DNA of 64,000 nt, taken from contig CAXXFH010000004.1 of the NCBI GenBank assembly GCA_963677085.2, forward strand, positions 1,302,001 to 1,366,000, read 5' to 3'. The position numbers and the translations under genes are program-made. The notes beneath the pieces were generated by a model. It ran no database searches. It saw only the letters and a program-made list of their open reading frames with translations, and was not told the origin of the DNA. The first letter of the stretch is position 1. Each line of letters starts with the position of its first letter. Source of the DNA: G963677085 sp963677085 (GTDB taxonomy: Bacteria > Planctomycetota > Planctomycetia > Pirellulales > Thermoguttaceae). Shown one piece after another: positions 7,824-16,779 of this stretch.

Positions 7824-10622
7824 TCAGTTCACCTGTTGCTTAAAACTCGCCTTCGCCGCTTCGAGGGCTTCGGCCAGTTTCTCGGGCTTCTTGCCGCCGG
7901 CTTGCGCCATGTCGGGACGTCCGCCGCCACCGCCCTGTACGAGCTTAGCCACGCTACGGGTCCAGGCGACGGCGTCGCCGCCACGCTCGACCACGTCGCG
8001 ACTCAATCCGGCCACGAGCGTCACCTTGCCCTCCTCGGCACTGCCGCCGAGCATCACGGCCACCGGGGCCGCCTTGCGGCGAAGCTGGTCGATCAACTGC
8101 CGCATCACGTTGATGTTGCCGCCGGGCACTTCGGCGGTAATCACCTTCACGCCAGACACCTCAATGGCTTTTTCCAACAGGCTTTCCACCGTGGGGCCTT
8201 CCGTCTTGGGACCAGTGGCCAGTTGCTCTTCGAGTTGCTTGATTTCCTTGAGCAACGTCTCGATCCGATTTGGCACTTCTGCCATCGGCACCTTCAGAAC
8301 CATGGCCGTTTCGGCCAGCACGATTTCGTCGCGAACGTCGCTGTCGAGCGTCTCGCTCACCGTTGCCGGTTTGGCCGTGGACGAAGGCTTAGCGCCAGAA
8401 CTCACTGCCTTTTTCAACTGCCGAACTTCCTTAACCAACGCTTCGGCGCGCGACGGCAACTCGGCCTTCGCGATGCCCAACAACTCAAGCGACTTGTCTA
8501 GTGCCGCCTTGCTTCGAGTGGCGTGCTCACGGGCCGCCGTGCCGGTCAGTGCCGTAATGCGTCGCGTGCCGGCAGCAATGTTTTCCTCGCTGACGATCTT
8601 GAACGACTCGATATCGCTGGTTTGCTCCAGATGAACACCACCGCAAAGCTCCTTGCTGAAGTCGCCCATGGAAACCACGCGGACCACGTCGGGGTATTTC
8701 TCGCCGAAGAGCATCATCGCCCCGGTCTGCCGGGCTTCGACCAACGGCATGCTCGATGCATCGACTGCTACGCCTTCCACGATGTGAGCGTTGACTTCGT
8801 CTTCGACCGCAAGCACCTCCTCGCGTTTCAGCGCCGAGGGGTTGGTGAAGTCGAACCGCAGCAGATCGTTGTCCACCTTGGAACCCTGTTGTTCGGCATG
8901 TTGTCCAAGGTGTTTACGCAGAGCCGCGTGCAACAGGTGCGTGGCCGAGTGGGCGCGACGAATTCCCTGGCGTCGCTGCTCATCGACCCGAGCGGAAAGC
9001 GTGTCGCCCAACTTAATCTCACCCTGGCGAAGGTGACCGATGTGAAGTGTGAAGCTACCGTCCATCTGCGAATCGACTACCTCGAAGCGGAAGTCGTCGC
9101 CAAACAGTTCGCCCGTGTCGCCCACCTGGCCGCCCATCTCCCCGTAGAAGGGAGTTTTATCGAGCACCACCGTGATAGGCTGCTCGTGATCGCCCTCGTC
9201 GACCTTGTCGACCAACTGGCCGCTGGCGATGATACCAATGACCTTAGCCCCAACGACTTCGGTCTGCTCGTAGCCGCAGAACTCGCTGCCGTGCATGGCC
9301 TTTTTGAGACCTTCGAGCGGATCGCGTTTGAAGAGTTCCACCCGTTGCCCGCCGCCCGACTCGACCCCGTGGCGCTCCATCTCGGCCTGGTAGCCCTGCC
9401 AATCGAAGGCAAAGTTGTGCTCGGCGGCCATGGTCTCGAACAATTCCGGCGGGAAGCCGTAGGTCTGGTACATGTCGGCCGCTTCGGCACCGCTGACCAT
9501 ACCGCGCCCTTCGCCCTTCATCTGCTCGAAGGTGCGATGGATGCGGTCCAGGCCGCCGTCGATTGTGCCTAGGAAGTTGCTCTCTTCCTGCTCGATGACC
9601 TGGGCCACGCGAACCGTGGTTTCGCTGAGTTCCGGATAGGGTTCTTTCATCAGCTCGGCGACCTTCTCGACCAGCTTGTGGAGGAAAGGCTCGTGAACGC
9701 CCATTTGGTGGCCGTCCAGTACGGCCCGACGCAGCAGCCGCTTGATGACGTACTTCTCCTTGTTGGGCCCTGGATACACGTTTTCGTGAACGGCGAACGT
9801 GCAGGCCCGCACGTGGTCGGCGATCCGCCGCAGCCTGCGGCCCTCCTCGCTCTCGGGATCGTACTTCACGCCGCAGATCTCGCCGGCCGTCTCGACCAAC
9901 GGGCGGAGGATGTCGATGTGGTAATTCGTCTCGACGCCTTGCAGCACGGCGGCCGTACGCTCGAGTCCCATGCCCGTGTCGATGTTTTTGCTTGGCAGCG
10001 GGCGGAGGTTGTTCGGCGGGTCGCCCACGCGGTTGAACTGGGTAAACACCAGGTTCCAGATTTCGACCGAACCCTTGTCCGTGTGGTAGTAGATCTCGCT
10101 ACAGGGGCCAGACACCCCATCGGGACCCTGGCTGGGAGCACTGGCCGGCCAGAAGTTTTCGTCTTCGTCGAGGCGTTGGAGCTTCTCGGGCGGGAGCTTG
10201 ACTTCGTTCAGCCAAATCCCGGCGGCTTCGTCGTCGTCGAGATAGATGGTGGCCGAAAGCCGATCGGGGTTCAAACCGAGCCATTTTTTGTCGGTGCAGA
10301 ACTCCCAGGCCCAGTTAATCGCTTCGCGCTTGAAGTAGTCGCCAAAGCTGAAGTTGCCCAACATCTCGAAAAACGTATGGTGGTAAGCCGTGCGGCCGAC
10401 ATTATCGATATCGCCCGTGCGCAGGCACTTTTGGCAGGTGGTCGCCCGGGTGAACTCCAACTTGCAGCGGCCCAGGAAGTGGTCCTTGAATTGGTTCATA
10501 CCGGCCGGAGTGAACAGCACCGAAGGGTCCCAGCGGGGGACCAGCACATCGCTCGGCCGGCGCACACAGCCCTTGCTCTCGAAGAATTGCAGGTATTTTT
10601 CGCGGAGTTCGTTGGTTTTCAT
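7824..10622 (-). CDS. alaS: Alanine--tRNA ligase
   Basis: 932 residues from the ATG at 10622 (MKTNELREKYLQFFESKG), the normal AlaRS N-terminus; the frame is open 40 codons further upstream but that part is not conserved. The protein charges tRNA-Ala in the cytosol. Visible are the class II catalytic region (RWDPSVLFTPAGMNQFKDHF), the zinc-binding editing domain (HSATHLLH and CGGVHL), and a C-terminal C-Ala domain ending in GGGGGRPDMAQAGG. At 932 residues it is longer than the usual 870-880. The extra length lies between the editing and C-Ala domains, where a helix of about 24 residues appears twice (about 713-736 and 774-798), separated by a Ser/Ala/Lys linker. No clear Shine-Dalgarno sequence is seen. 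Confidence 0.97.
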   Translation of the reverse strand: MKTNELREKYLQFFESKGCVRRPSDVLVPRWDPSVLFTPAGMNQFKDHFLGRCKLEFTRATTCQKCLRTGDIDNVGRTAYHHTFFEMLGNFSFGDYFKREAINWAWEFCTDKKWLGLNPDRLSATIYLDDDEAAGIWLNEVKLPPEKLQRLDEDENFWPASAPSQGPDGVSGPCSEIYYHTDKGSVEIWNLVFTQFNRVGDPPNNLRPLPSKNIDTGMGLERTAAVLQGVETNYHIDILRPLVETAGEICGVKYDPESEEGRRLRRIADHVRACTFAVHENVYPGPNKEKYVIKRLLRRAVLDGHQMGVHEPFLHKLVEKVAELMKEPYPELSETTVRVAQVIEQEESNFLGTIDGGLDRIHRTFEQMKGEGRGMVSGAEAADMYQTYGFPPELFETMAAEHNFAFDWQGYQAEMERHGVESGGGQRVELFKRDPLEGLKKAMHGSEFCGYEQTEVVGAKVIGIIASGQLVDKVDEGDHEQPITVVLDKTPFYGEMGGQVGDTGELFGDDFRFEVVDSQMDGSFTLHIGHLRQGEIKLGDTLSARVDEQRRQGIRRAHSATHLLHAALRKHLGQHAEQQGSKVDNDLLRFDFTNPSALKREEVLAVEDEVNAHIVEGVAVDASSMPLVEARQTGAMMLFGEKYPDVVRVVSMGDFSKELCGGVHLEQTSDIESFKIVSEENIAAGTRRITALTGTAAREHATRSKAALDKSLELLGIAKAELPSRAEALVKEVRQLKKAVSSGAKPSSTAKPATVSETLDSDVRDEIVLAETAMVLKVPMAEVPNRIETLLKEIKQLEEQLATGPKTEGPTVESLLEKAIEVSGVKVITAEVPGGNINVMRQLIDQLRRKAAPVAVMLGGSAEEGKVTLVAGLSRDVVERGGDAVAWTRSVAKLVQGGGGGRPDMAQAGGKKPEKLAEALEAAKASFKQQVN

Positions 10623-10780
10623 GATTCTGGCAACTTGAGCAAAACGACTTAGCGGAGAAACAAACCCCTTATGGTATCGGCCAAAGGGACGGTTGGAAAG
10701 CTCTACCGGAGGCTCGAAGGCTTCCGTCGGCTTAGTACACACGGGTGGTAAGCGACATTATCCCGAGGGTTAACAACGAT

Positions 10781-10883
10781 TATTGATTCCGAGGTTGATT
10801 GTGGAACACTTCGTTGCGTTCTGCCCCCGCAATCCGGGCTCCCGTTGGTCGCCCTCGTTCCACAAGCAATGCAGGATCCAATA
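10781..10883 (+). repeat. 103-bp dispersed repeat, copy 1
   Basis: From TATTGATTCCGAGGTTGATT to GCAGGATCCAATA this stretch is identical to 36131-36234 except for one C in a homopolymer (five against six). It covers most of the space between alaS and the Uma2 gene and ends 33 bases before that gene's ATG. A diverged relative lies at 59681-59738. Confidence 0.9.
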
Positions 10884-10916
10884 GAACTAAGTCGGCAATT
10901 CACGGGAGTCAGGCCA

Positions 10917-11486
10917 ATGGTAACGCTGATCACCGATCCGGCGGTTGAAGACCGGCTTAAATCCGAGCGAGCAGCTCGCGGTATGGATCGCTACGACGAG
11001 GTTTGGGAGGGCGTGTACATGATGCCCCCCATGCCGAACGACCAGCACCAAAAAATCGCCTCGGGGCTCACCCGCATCTTGGAAGAGGTCGTCGGCGATC
11101 CTGGGTTCGGTGCGATTCGTTCCGGCATCAATCTCAGCGATCGTGTTCAGGGGTGGGAACAAAACTACCGGGTACCCGATGTTGCCGTATTTCTCAAACG
11201 TGGCAAGGCAGAGAACCACGAGACTTATTGGATTGGCGCGGCTGATTTTCTTGTGGAGATCGTCAGTCCCGGTGACCACACCCGAGAAAAGTTGCCGTTT
11301 TACGGACAACTGGGGGTACGGGAGTTGCTGATCGTCGAGTGCCAGCCCTGGCGGTTGGAATTGCATCGGCGACGTGGTGTGGAACTGCAAGAGCACGAAC
11401 GGGTGACTCTCGAAACACAAAAACCTCTGGTAAGCGATGCTGTTGGACTGTCGTCTCAACTCATAGCGGCCGATCCACGCCCGTAA
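10917..11486 (+). CDS. Uma2-family (DUF820) putative endonuclease
   Basis: 189 residues from the ATG at 10917 (MVTLITDPAVEDRLKS); upstream the frame runs into a dispersed repeat and is not likely to be translated. The pattern is that of Uma2 proteins with a PD-(D/E)XK-like fold: YDEVWEGVYMMPP near the start, HQKIASGLTRIL, YRVPDVAVF, the core DFLVEIVSPGD, REKLPFYGQLGVRELLIVE and a C-terminal strand. The family is very abundant in planctomycetes and cyanobacteria. A nuclease role is predicted from fold and rarely tested. It stands alone between alaS and recA and is one of the genes most likely to have been moved around, since a repeat copy lies just upstream. Confidence 0.85.
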   Translation: MVTLITDPAVEDRLKSERAARGMDRYDEVWEGVYMMPPMPNDQHQKIASGLTRILEEVVGDPGFGAIRSGINLSDRVQGWEQNYRVPDVAVFLKRGKAENHETYWIGAADFLVEIVSPGDHTREKLPFYGQLGVRELLIVECQPWRLELHRRRGVELQEHERVTLETQKPLVSDAVGLSSQLIAADPRP

Positions 11487-11851
11487 ATTAAAGTCACCGC
11501 GGCAGAAACTGGCCGCCACTGGTTGGTGTAACGTTTCCAGTTACCCTCCCCCTCGTCAACCTCCCGCCCGTTCGGGTAAGATCTTGCTGAGAAGCGGGGG
11601 GATTGGCCGCCCGCCTGGTTCGGCCGTGCCACAACCGGTAGGCCCGGGCAACGGTCGAGACCACAAAATGTCTTGCTGCTCTTGAAACAGGAACTGAACA
11701 CCGATACACTATTCAAGTGTTCAGTTTGCGTAGATTTTGTCTTAGCGCCACTGCAGACTTATGCCACGAGCTTTTGGGATTGAGAAACGCCCTTAATGCT
11801 TGCATTAAAGATCCTGCCGGTGGCCACCTTTTCAAGAGCGAGGACGAACCA
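11487..11851 (+). other. 365-bp region upstream of recA
   Basis: No gene is seen between the Uma2 stop and the recA start. The last 170 bases hold a sigma70-like promoter and an inverted repeat lying over it (listed separately). The leader between the promoter and ATG is about 135 bases long. Confidence 0.55.
11683..11711 (+). promoter_or_regulatory. Candidate recA promoter with overlapping inverted repeat
   Basis: TTGAAA at 11683-11688 and TACACT at 11706-11711 are 17 bases apart, a good sigma70-type spacing. An 8-bp perfect inverted repeat, CTGAACAC at 11695-11702 and GTGTTCAG at 11718-11725, lies across the -10 box, so a repressor bound there would block transcription. The arms resemble LexA half-sites (GAAC) but the 15-base spacing is not that of a known SOS box. 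Predicted from sequence only. Confidence 0.45.
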
Positions 11852-12979
11852 ATGGTCTCGGCCACTACCACCAAACCGAAGAAAACCATGGCGAAGAAGG
11901 TTACAAGGAAGGCGAAGGCCTCGGACGCGACGAAAAAGGTCGATGCCATGCTGGATGCCCATCCGGCGTTGAAAAACACCGTAGCCCAGATCGAAAAGCA
12001 ATTCGGCGAGGGCGCGATCATGCCCCTGGGAGCCGACCAAACGGCCAAGATCAAGGGCATTCCCACGGGAAGCCTCTCGCTCGACATGGCCTTGGGCGGC
12101 CAGGGCATCCCGTCCGGACGGGTTGTGGAGATCTACGGCCCGGAGTCGAGCGGAAAAACCACCTTGGCCCTGCACGTCGTGGCCCAGGCCCAGCGCAACG
12201 GGGGCATTGCCGCCTTCGTCGACGCCGAGCACGCCCTGGACCCCACCTGGGCGAAGAAGTTGGGCGTGGAGCTCGAAAGCCTGCTGGTCAGCCAACCCGG
12301 CAGCGGTGAAGAGGCCATGCACATCACCGAAATGCTCATCAAAAGCAATGCGGTCGACGTTATCGTGGTCGACTCGGTGGCCGCCCTGGTGCCGAAAAAG
12401 GAACTCGAAGGCGAAATCGGCGATTCGCACGTCGGCCTGCAAGCCCGACTGATGAGCCAGTCGCTGCGCAAGCTCACCGGAGCCATCGCCAAGTCGAAAA
12501 CTTCGGTAATCTTCATCAACCAGATCCGCGAGAAGATCGGCGTGATGTTTGGCAGTCCCGAGACCACGCCCGGCGGTCGCGCACTGAAATTCTACAGTTC
12601 CTGCCGGATCGACGTGCGGCGAATCGGCCAGCTCAAAGACGGCGAGGCAGTGGTCGGGCAACGGGTGCGGGCGAAGGTCGTTAAGAACAAGGTCGCCCCG
12701 CCGTTTCGTGTGGCCGAATTCGACATGATGCACGCCGACGGCATCAGCTACGAGGGCGACGTGCTCGATTTGGCCATCGCCGAAAAGCTGGTCACGCGCA
12801 CCGGCGCCTGGTTCCGCTACGGCGAACAACAACTCGGCCAGGGACGCGAACGCGTGCGTGAATATTTCCGCGAGAACCCCGAGTTAGTGATGGAGCTACG
12901 CGAAAAAGTACTCGTTGCCCAAGGCTATGCCGAGGCCCCGGAGGCGGAAGCAACGGAATCCGATGGCGAAGAAGACTGA
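11852..12979 (+). CDS. recA: Recombinase RecA
   Basis: 375 residues from the ATG at 11852, which has GAGGA nine bases upstream. RecA forms filaments on single-stranded DNA, drives strand exchange and triggers the SOS response. All landmarks are present: a lysine-rich N-terminal extension (KKTMAKKVTRKAK), the GEGAIMPLG start of the core, Walker A GPESSGKTT at about residues 96-104, VIVVDSVAAL Walker B, the L2 region with INQIREKIGVMFG and TTPGGRALKFYSS, and an acidic tail (EAEATESDGEED). The extra 30 N-terminal residues are basic and unusual compared with the roughly 350-residue enterobacterial protein. A second possible start is the ATG at 11888. Confidence 0.97.
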   Translation: MVSATTTKPKKTMAKKVTRKAKASDATKKVDAMLDAHPALKNTVAQIEKQFGEGAIMPLGADQTAKIKGIPTGSLSLDMALGGQGIPSGRVVEIYGPESSGKTTLALHVVAQAQRNGGIAAFVDAEHALDPTWAKKLGVELESLLVSQPGSGEEAMHITEMLIKSNAVDVIVVDSVAALVPKKELEGEIGDSHVGLQARLMSQSLRKLTGAIAKSKTSVIFINQIREKIGVMFGSPETTPGGRALKFYSSCRIDVRRIGQLKDGEAVVGQRVRAKVVKNKVAPPFRVAEFDMMHADGISYEGDVLDLAIAEKLVTRTGAWFRYGEQQLGQGRERVREYFRENPELVMELREKVLVAQGYAEAPEAEATESDGEED

Positions 12980-13297
12980 CCGCGCACAGCCGTGTATCGG
13001 TTCAACCGGCATCACCACCACTACAACGAGGCACTCTGGGCAATGCAAGATAACCCCATAGAGTGGTTTTTACTCGGCCCGCACGTCCGTCCCTTCGCAG
13101 CAGGGGATTCGCAGGTAGAATTGAAGGAGTTCTGTATCACCAACCGGCAGAAGTCTGTTTTCCGAGCAGACTTTTCGGCAGCCAGTCGCGGCAAAGTTCT
13201 TGTCTGGCGATCGTGCCGGTTGGCTGGCGGCGAAAGCCGCCTTGTGGTCAGCAAAGCCCTTTGATTGCGGCCAACGGCCGCCTTGTGTACGGACGCC
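12980..13297 (+). other. 318-bp region between recA and the HtrA-like gene
   Basis: No convincing gene. A weak terminator-like hairpin, AAGTCTG/CAGACTT followed by TTTC, lies at 13151-13175, too far from recA to be certain. Two hairpin repeats, GGCGGCGAAAGCCGCC near 13226 and GGCCAACGGCC near 13268, are of the same small palindrome type found near 7563. Confidence 0.5.
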
Positions 13298-14761
13298 ATG
13301 AGACGAATCCTCTACGCTGCCGCCTGTGTCGGCTTAGCATTCGCACCGTTGTCGTCGGCAATGGGCCAGGAACTTACGGGACTGGCCGCAGCCGGCGCTA
13401 TCGAAAAGACGTTCGTCAACGCCATCGCCAAGGCCGAGCAGTCGGTGGTGGCCATCGCTCGGGTGAGGAAGCCGGAGCCGGGCGAAACCTTTCCGCTGGA
13501 ATTTCGCCCCGACGCGTTCGGCCGTCGCGAACTGCCTACCCGAAGTCCCGAACCGACCGATCCCGATTTCATCCCCAACGAATACGCCACGGGCGTAGTG
13601 GTGGCCTCCGGCGGACTGATTCTGACCGCCTTCCACGTGTTGGCCGACAACAGCGAGTACTACGTTCGCACCCACGACCGGAAGGTCTACAAAGCTTGGG
13701 TCAAGGCGGCCGATCCGCGCAGCGATTTGGCCGTGCTGTCAATCGACGCCACGTATCTGAAACCCATCGCCTTGGGCAACGGCAGCGCGCTCCGTCGGGG
13801 ACAAATCGTGCTGACGCTGGGTAACCCTTATGCTATTGCCCGAGACGGCCGTGTCAGCGCCAGTTGGGGTATTGTATCGAACCTTTCGCGCAAGGCCCCG
13901 CCGACCCCCGGCGAAACGGCCTCTTCCGAAAAGCGAACTCTGCACCACTTCGGAACCTTGATCCAGACCGACGCCCGACTGAACCTGGGAACCAGCGGTG
14001 GCCCGTTGTTGAACCTCAAAGGCGAGATGGTCGGGCTCTGCGTCGCCCTGGCCGCCGTCACCGGACAGGACAGCAACGCCGGCTATGCGATTCCCGTCGA
14101 CGAAACCTTCCGCCGCGTGCTGAAAACACTGATGGAAGGTCGCGAGGTCGAGTATGGTTTCCTGGGCATCGTGCCCAGCAATCTCAAGCCGCAGGAAGTG
14201 CTCTCGGGCGCCAGCGGTATTCGGGTGCAACGGGTCGTCACGGGAACGCCGGCCGCACGCTACGGGCTGAAGGAAGGTGACTTGATTACGACCGTCGACG
14301 ACGTGCCCATTCACGAAGCCGACGGTCTCGTGTTGCAGGTAGGGCGATTGCCGGTCGAGGCGGTCACCCGGTTGAACGTATTACGACGCGGCCAGCAGAA
14401 GACCATCGACGTAACGCTCGGTAAGTATCCCGTACCCAAGGGCAAGATCGTGACCAATCGGCCCGATCCCTGGCGCGGTATGCGGGTGGACTACCCCACC
14501 GCGCTACTCGACGACGACCGGCGTATTGGCCTCGGGCTGGCCGCCTTGAACGACGGCGTAATCGTCACCGAGGTCGAAACCGGCTCGCCGGCCTGGAATG
14601 CCGAATTGCGTCGCGGCATGGTGATCGCTCGGGTCGACAACGTCCCGATACGCACGCCCCAGCAGTTCCGCGAAACCGTGGCCCAAAAGGCGGGAATGGT
14701 CCAACTTCAACTCGTTGGCCAAGACGAAAAACCGGTCTGTCGCGTGCCGCCAGAGTCGTGA
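13298..14761 (+). CDS. HtrA/Deg-like secreted serine protease with two PDZ-like domains
   Basis: 487 residues from the ATG at 13298, which opens a Sec signal peptide (MRRILYAAACVGLAFAPLSS). The trypsin-like domain shows the triad: His113 in LTAFHVLADN, Asp143 in DPRSDLAVLS, and Ser233 in GTSGGPLLN. Thr replaces the usual Asn of GNSGG but the oxyanion-hole glycines are kept. A first PDZ domain starts about residue 285 (FLGIVPSNL) and a second near 395-480 (ETGSPAWNAELRRGMVIARV). It should act in the periplasm or equivalent space in protein quality control, as DegP/DegQ do. Upstream and downstream neighbours are unrelated. Confidence 0.88.
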   Translation: MRRILYAAACVGLAFAPLSSAMGQELTGLAAAGAIEKTFVNAIAKAEQSVVAIARVRKPEPGETFPLEFRPDAFGRRELPTRSPEPTDPDFIPNEYATGVVVASGGLILTAFHVLADNSEYYVRTHDRKVYKAWVKAADPRSDLAVLSIDATYLKPIALGNGSALRRGQIVLTLGNPYAIARDGRVSASWGIVSNLSRKAPPTPGETASSEKRTLHHFGTLIQTDARLNLGTSGGPLLNLKGEMVGLCVALAAVTGQDSNAGYAIPVDETFRRVLKTLMEGREVEYGFLGIVPSNLKPQEVLSGASGIRVQRVVTGTPAARYGLKEGDLITTVDDVPIHEADGLVLQVGRLPVEAVTRLNVLRRGQQKTIDVTLGKYPVPKGKIVTNRPDPWRGMRVDYPTALLDDDRRIGLGLAALNDGVIVTEVETGSPAWNAELRRGMVIARVDNVPIRTPQQFRETVAQKAGMVQLQLVGQDEKPVCRVPPES

Positions 14762-14853
14762 ACAAAGGGGCCAGGAGTTGGTGCTTTGTCAACTTTTGGA
14801 CTTGGGTTCGGTGGCCATGGCACCCCGATTCGGCCCAATAAGCGACCGCCAGT

Positions 14854-15807
14854 TCAACGACCCAACCTTGTTCGCCGTCGATGGCGCATGCCGGCCGGCA
14901 AGGCGAGAGTGCCCATGCCAAGCAGGACCCAAGTCGAAGGCTCGGGTACAGCGGCGATTTCGGTCCACAAGGCCCACGCGGCATAGGCCTTCTGATTGGC
15001 GTTGAGCGCTTGGCTGTGCGCCGAAGAGCAACTGTACCAGTCCTCACCCTCGGGGTGGACGCCCTGCCACGCGGTGGCCCAATTTGCATCCCGATCACCG
15101 TTGCCATCGGAATCGTAGTCGCAGTTGTCGTTACAGGCCAATGCAGCGTAATTCACCAACGCATCGGGGTCGTACGACTCGATATCGGCAAAGTCGTAAA
15201 GGATCTTGTTGTTGGCAGCACAGTAGTCGCGAATCTGCTGGTTGCGTAGGTGGAGGTTGCCTGTCAGACCCGTTCCATCAAGGTGACCGGTCATGTAGAC
15301 AAAATGCACATCAGAATATTTTTTCTCCAGTTGACTCATCGGAGTCAGATACTCGTCGATCATCTCCTGTTCCGAGTTGCCGGAAACCTGGCCGCACCAC
15401 GACCAGATGATCACATTCACGTCGGTGTTGGCGGAATCGTCGAGATAGGCAATGGTGTTGTCGTACCATTGCGGGTAGTAGCCGACATCGCCCCCCATCG
15501 CCTCATCGTGCAGGTCGAGGGCCCCGCCGGTGCCGCCGTTGTTGAAGGCGAAGAAATTCGTCGGCAGCGAAAGCCCTAGCCCACCGCCGTTGGCAAAGCC
15601 GACCAGGCCTGACATGCCCGTGGTGATCTGACTGCCGTGCGAAGTATGCCCATAGGCGATGTGCAACGTGTCTTTGGCACGTTGCATGTCGGCCTGCGAC
15701 AGGGCCGTGATGTCGGTGTCGTTGTGGTCGATAAGAATGCCGACGGCCTGGGCCTCGACAGCCAGCCCCAAAATGAGCGTCAGCACGAGGCAGAGATTGC
15801 GCACCAT
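14854..15807 (-). CDS. PEP-CTERM surface protein with SGNH-hydrolase-like body
   Basis: 317 residues from an ATG with AGGAGG upstream, starting with a signal peptide (MVRNLCLVLTLILGLAVEAQ). It ends with the PEP-CTERM sorting tripartite signal: VPEPST, a hydrophobic helix and an arginine-rich tail (RHRRRTRLGR). Exosortase would cleave there and hand the protein to the surface or extracellular matrix. The body has an early YGHTSHGSQ, a middle VIIWSWCGQVSG and VYMTGH, and a late HSQALNANQKAYAAW. This order is reminiscent of SGNH/GDSL-type esterases, but I cannot assign all catalytic residues. The CDNDCDYDSDGNGD-like stretch may bind calcium. Confidence 0.8.
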   Translation of the reverse strand: MVRNLCLVLTLILGLAVEAQAVGILIDHNDTDITALSQADMQRAKDTLHIAYGHTSHGSQITTGMSGLVGFANGGGLGLSLPTNFFAFNNGGTGGALDLHDEAMGGDVGYYPQWYDNTIAYLDDSANTDVNVIIWSWCGQVSGNSEQEMIDEYLTPMSQLEKKYSDVHFVYMTGHLDGTGLTGNLHLRNQQIRDYCAANNKILYDFADIESYDPDALVNYAALACNDNCDYDSDGNGDRDANWATAWQGVHPEGEDWYSCSSAHSQALNANQKAYAAWALWTEIAAVPEPSTWVLLGMGTLALPAGMRHRRRTRLGR

Positions 15808-16021
15808 GCTCGCCTCCTCGTTGTTGTCGTTGGTCGAGTGAGCCCTTGATCGACTGGCCGGAGAATTACAACAGCACTGGCAGGCACAAATATATCGGTT
15901 CTCTAGTCAGCATTCCCGACGATAAGCGAGTCGAACGCCCGGGTCAAGCGAATTGTCGTTTCCAAGCGGTTAGGATTCGACGAACGTGGGAAAACGCAAG
16001 AGAGCGAAGCCGCGAGCGGCG

Positions 16022-16057
16022 AACGTCCCCCAATCAGAAATCCCAAATCAGAAATCA
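16022..16057. repeat. Heptanucleotide array overlapping the thpR stop codon
   Basis: CCCCAATCAGAAATCCCAAA and the bases after it are degenerate copies of a 7-base unit (AATCCCA/AATCAGA). The TGA stop of thpR at 16055-16057 is formed inside the array. Confidence 0.6.
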
Positions 16058-16648
16058 CGAATCCTCGTGTCCCTTGCCCTGGAGTCGGGCTCGCCCCATC
16101 ACGCTGTAGACGGGACCGGAGGATTGCAGTTCGCTGGCGAACACGATCACCTGATTGATCGGGCTTCGGCCGGCGATGAAGTCGGCCTGTTCGCGCAGCG
16201 CATCGGCCAGTGCGTTCATGCCCGGGCCACCACGGCGCACGCGGCCGAGTGTGAGATGGGGTTGAAAGCGGCGCCGCTCTTTGCCGAAACCGAGTTTCAC
16301 CAAGGCGTTTTCCACCCGTTCTTGCAGATCCACCATTTCGGCTTCACCCGATCCAGCGCCCAGCCACACGGTACGCGGCCGGCCGAGATGGGGAAACGCA
16401 CCGGCACCGCAAACCTCGAACTCGAAAGGAGCCACGCCGGCGACCGCCTTTTGCACCAGGTCGCAAACGCGGGGAATCTCGCGCACCGGCACATCGCCGA
16501 GAAACTTCAGCGTAATGTGCATCTGTTCGGCGTCGACCCATTTCACGTCGACCGGCACCGACCGAAACTTCTTAATGAGGTCTTCGGTGGCGCGGCGCGT
16601 CGGACCGCTTAGCTCCACGGCGATGAATGTGCGAACGTTGGATTTCAC
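16055..16648 (-). CDS. thpR: RNA 2',3'-cyclic phosphodiesterase
   Basis: 197 residues. Two HxTx motifs, HITL at residue 44 and HLTL at residue 131, are the signature of the 2H phosphoesterase fold; ThpR/LigT hydrolyses 2',3'-cyclic phosphate ends of RNA. The N-terminus RTFIAVELSGPTR is typical. The start is a GTG at 16648 with a good Shine-Dalgarno sequence (AAGAGGT) upstream. The stop codon lies inside a heptanucleotide array, so the last residue or two may be set by repeat DNA. The gene is in the same direction as the PfkB kinase upstream, 130 bases apart. Confidence 0.92.
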   Translation of the reverse strand: MKSNVRTFIAVELSGPTRRATEDLIKKFRSVPVDVKWVDAEQMHITLKFLGDVPVREIPRVCDLVQKAVAGVAPFEFEVCGAGAFPHLGRPRTVWLGAGSGEAEMVDLQERVENALVKLGFGKERRRFQPHLTLGRVRRGGPGMNALADALREQADFIAGRSPINQVIVFASELQSSGPVYSVMGRARLQGKGHEDS

Positions 16649-16745
16649 GTTTGACCTCTTCGGGGTCGCGGAGTCACTGAACGAAATGCGCTGAACTCGG
16701 CAATATAAACACAGCGTTGAACGTGGTCCCTGAAGCGACCACGCC

Positions 16746-16779
16746 CCCCTAGCCTCTAGCCCCTAACCCCTCGCCCCCA
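16746..16779. repeat. CTAACCCCT-type heptamer array at the kinase stop
   Basis: CCCTAGCCTCTAGCCCCTAA continues with CCCCTCGCCCCC, a degenerate 7-base repeat that ends at the stop codon of the PfkB kinase. Confidence 0.55.

Noticed and set aside
11695..11725. Classic LexA box upstream of recA
   Set aside because: Neither the enterobacterial CTGT-N8-ACAG nor the CGAAC-N4-GTTCG form fits; the inverted repeat has a 15-base centre. Reported only as a candidate operator.
12992..13264. A 90-codon frame after recA
   Set aside because: It runs through hairpin repeats, shows no SD and no conserved look.
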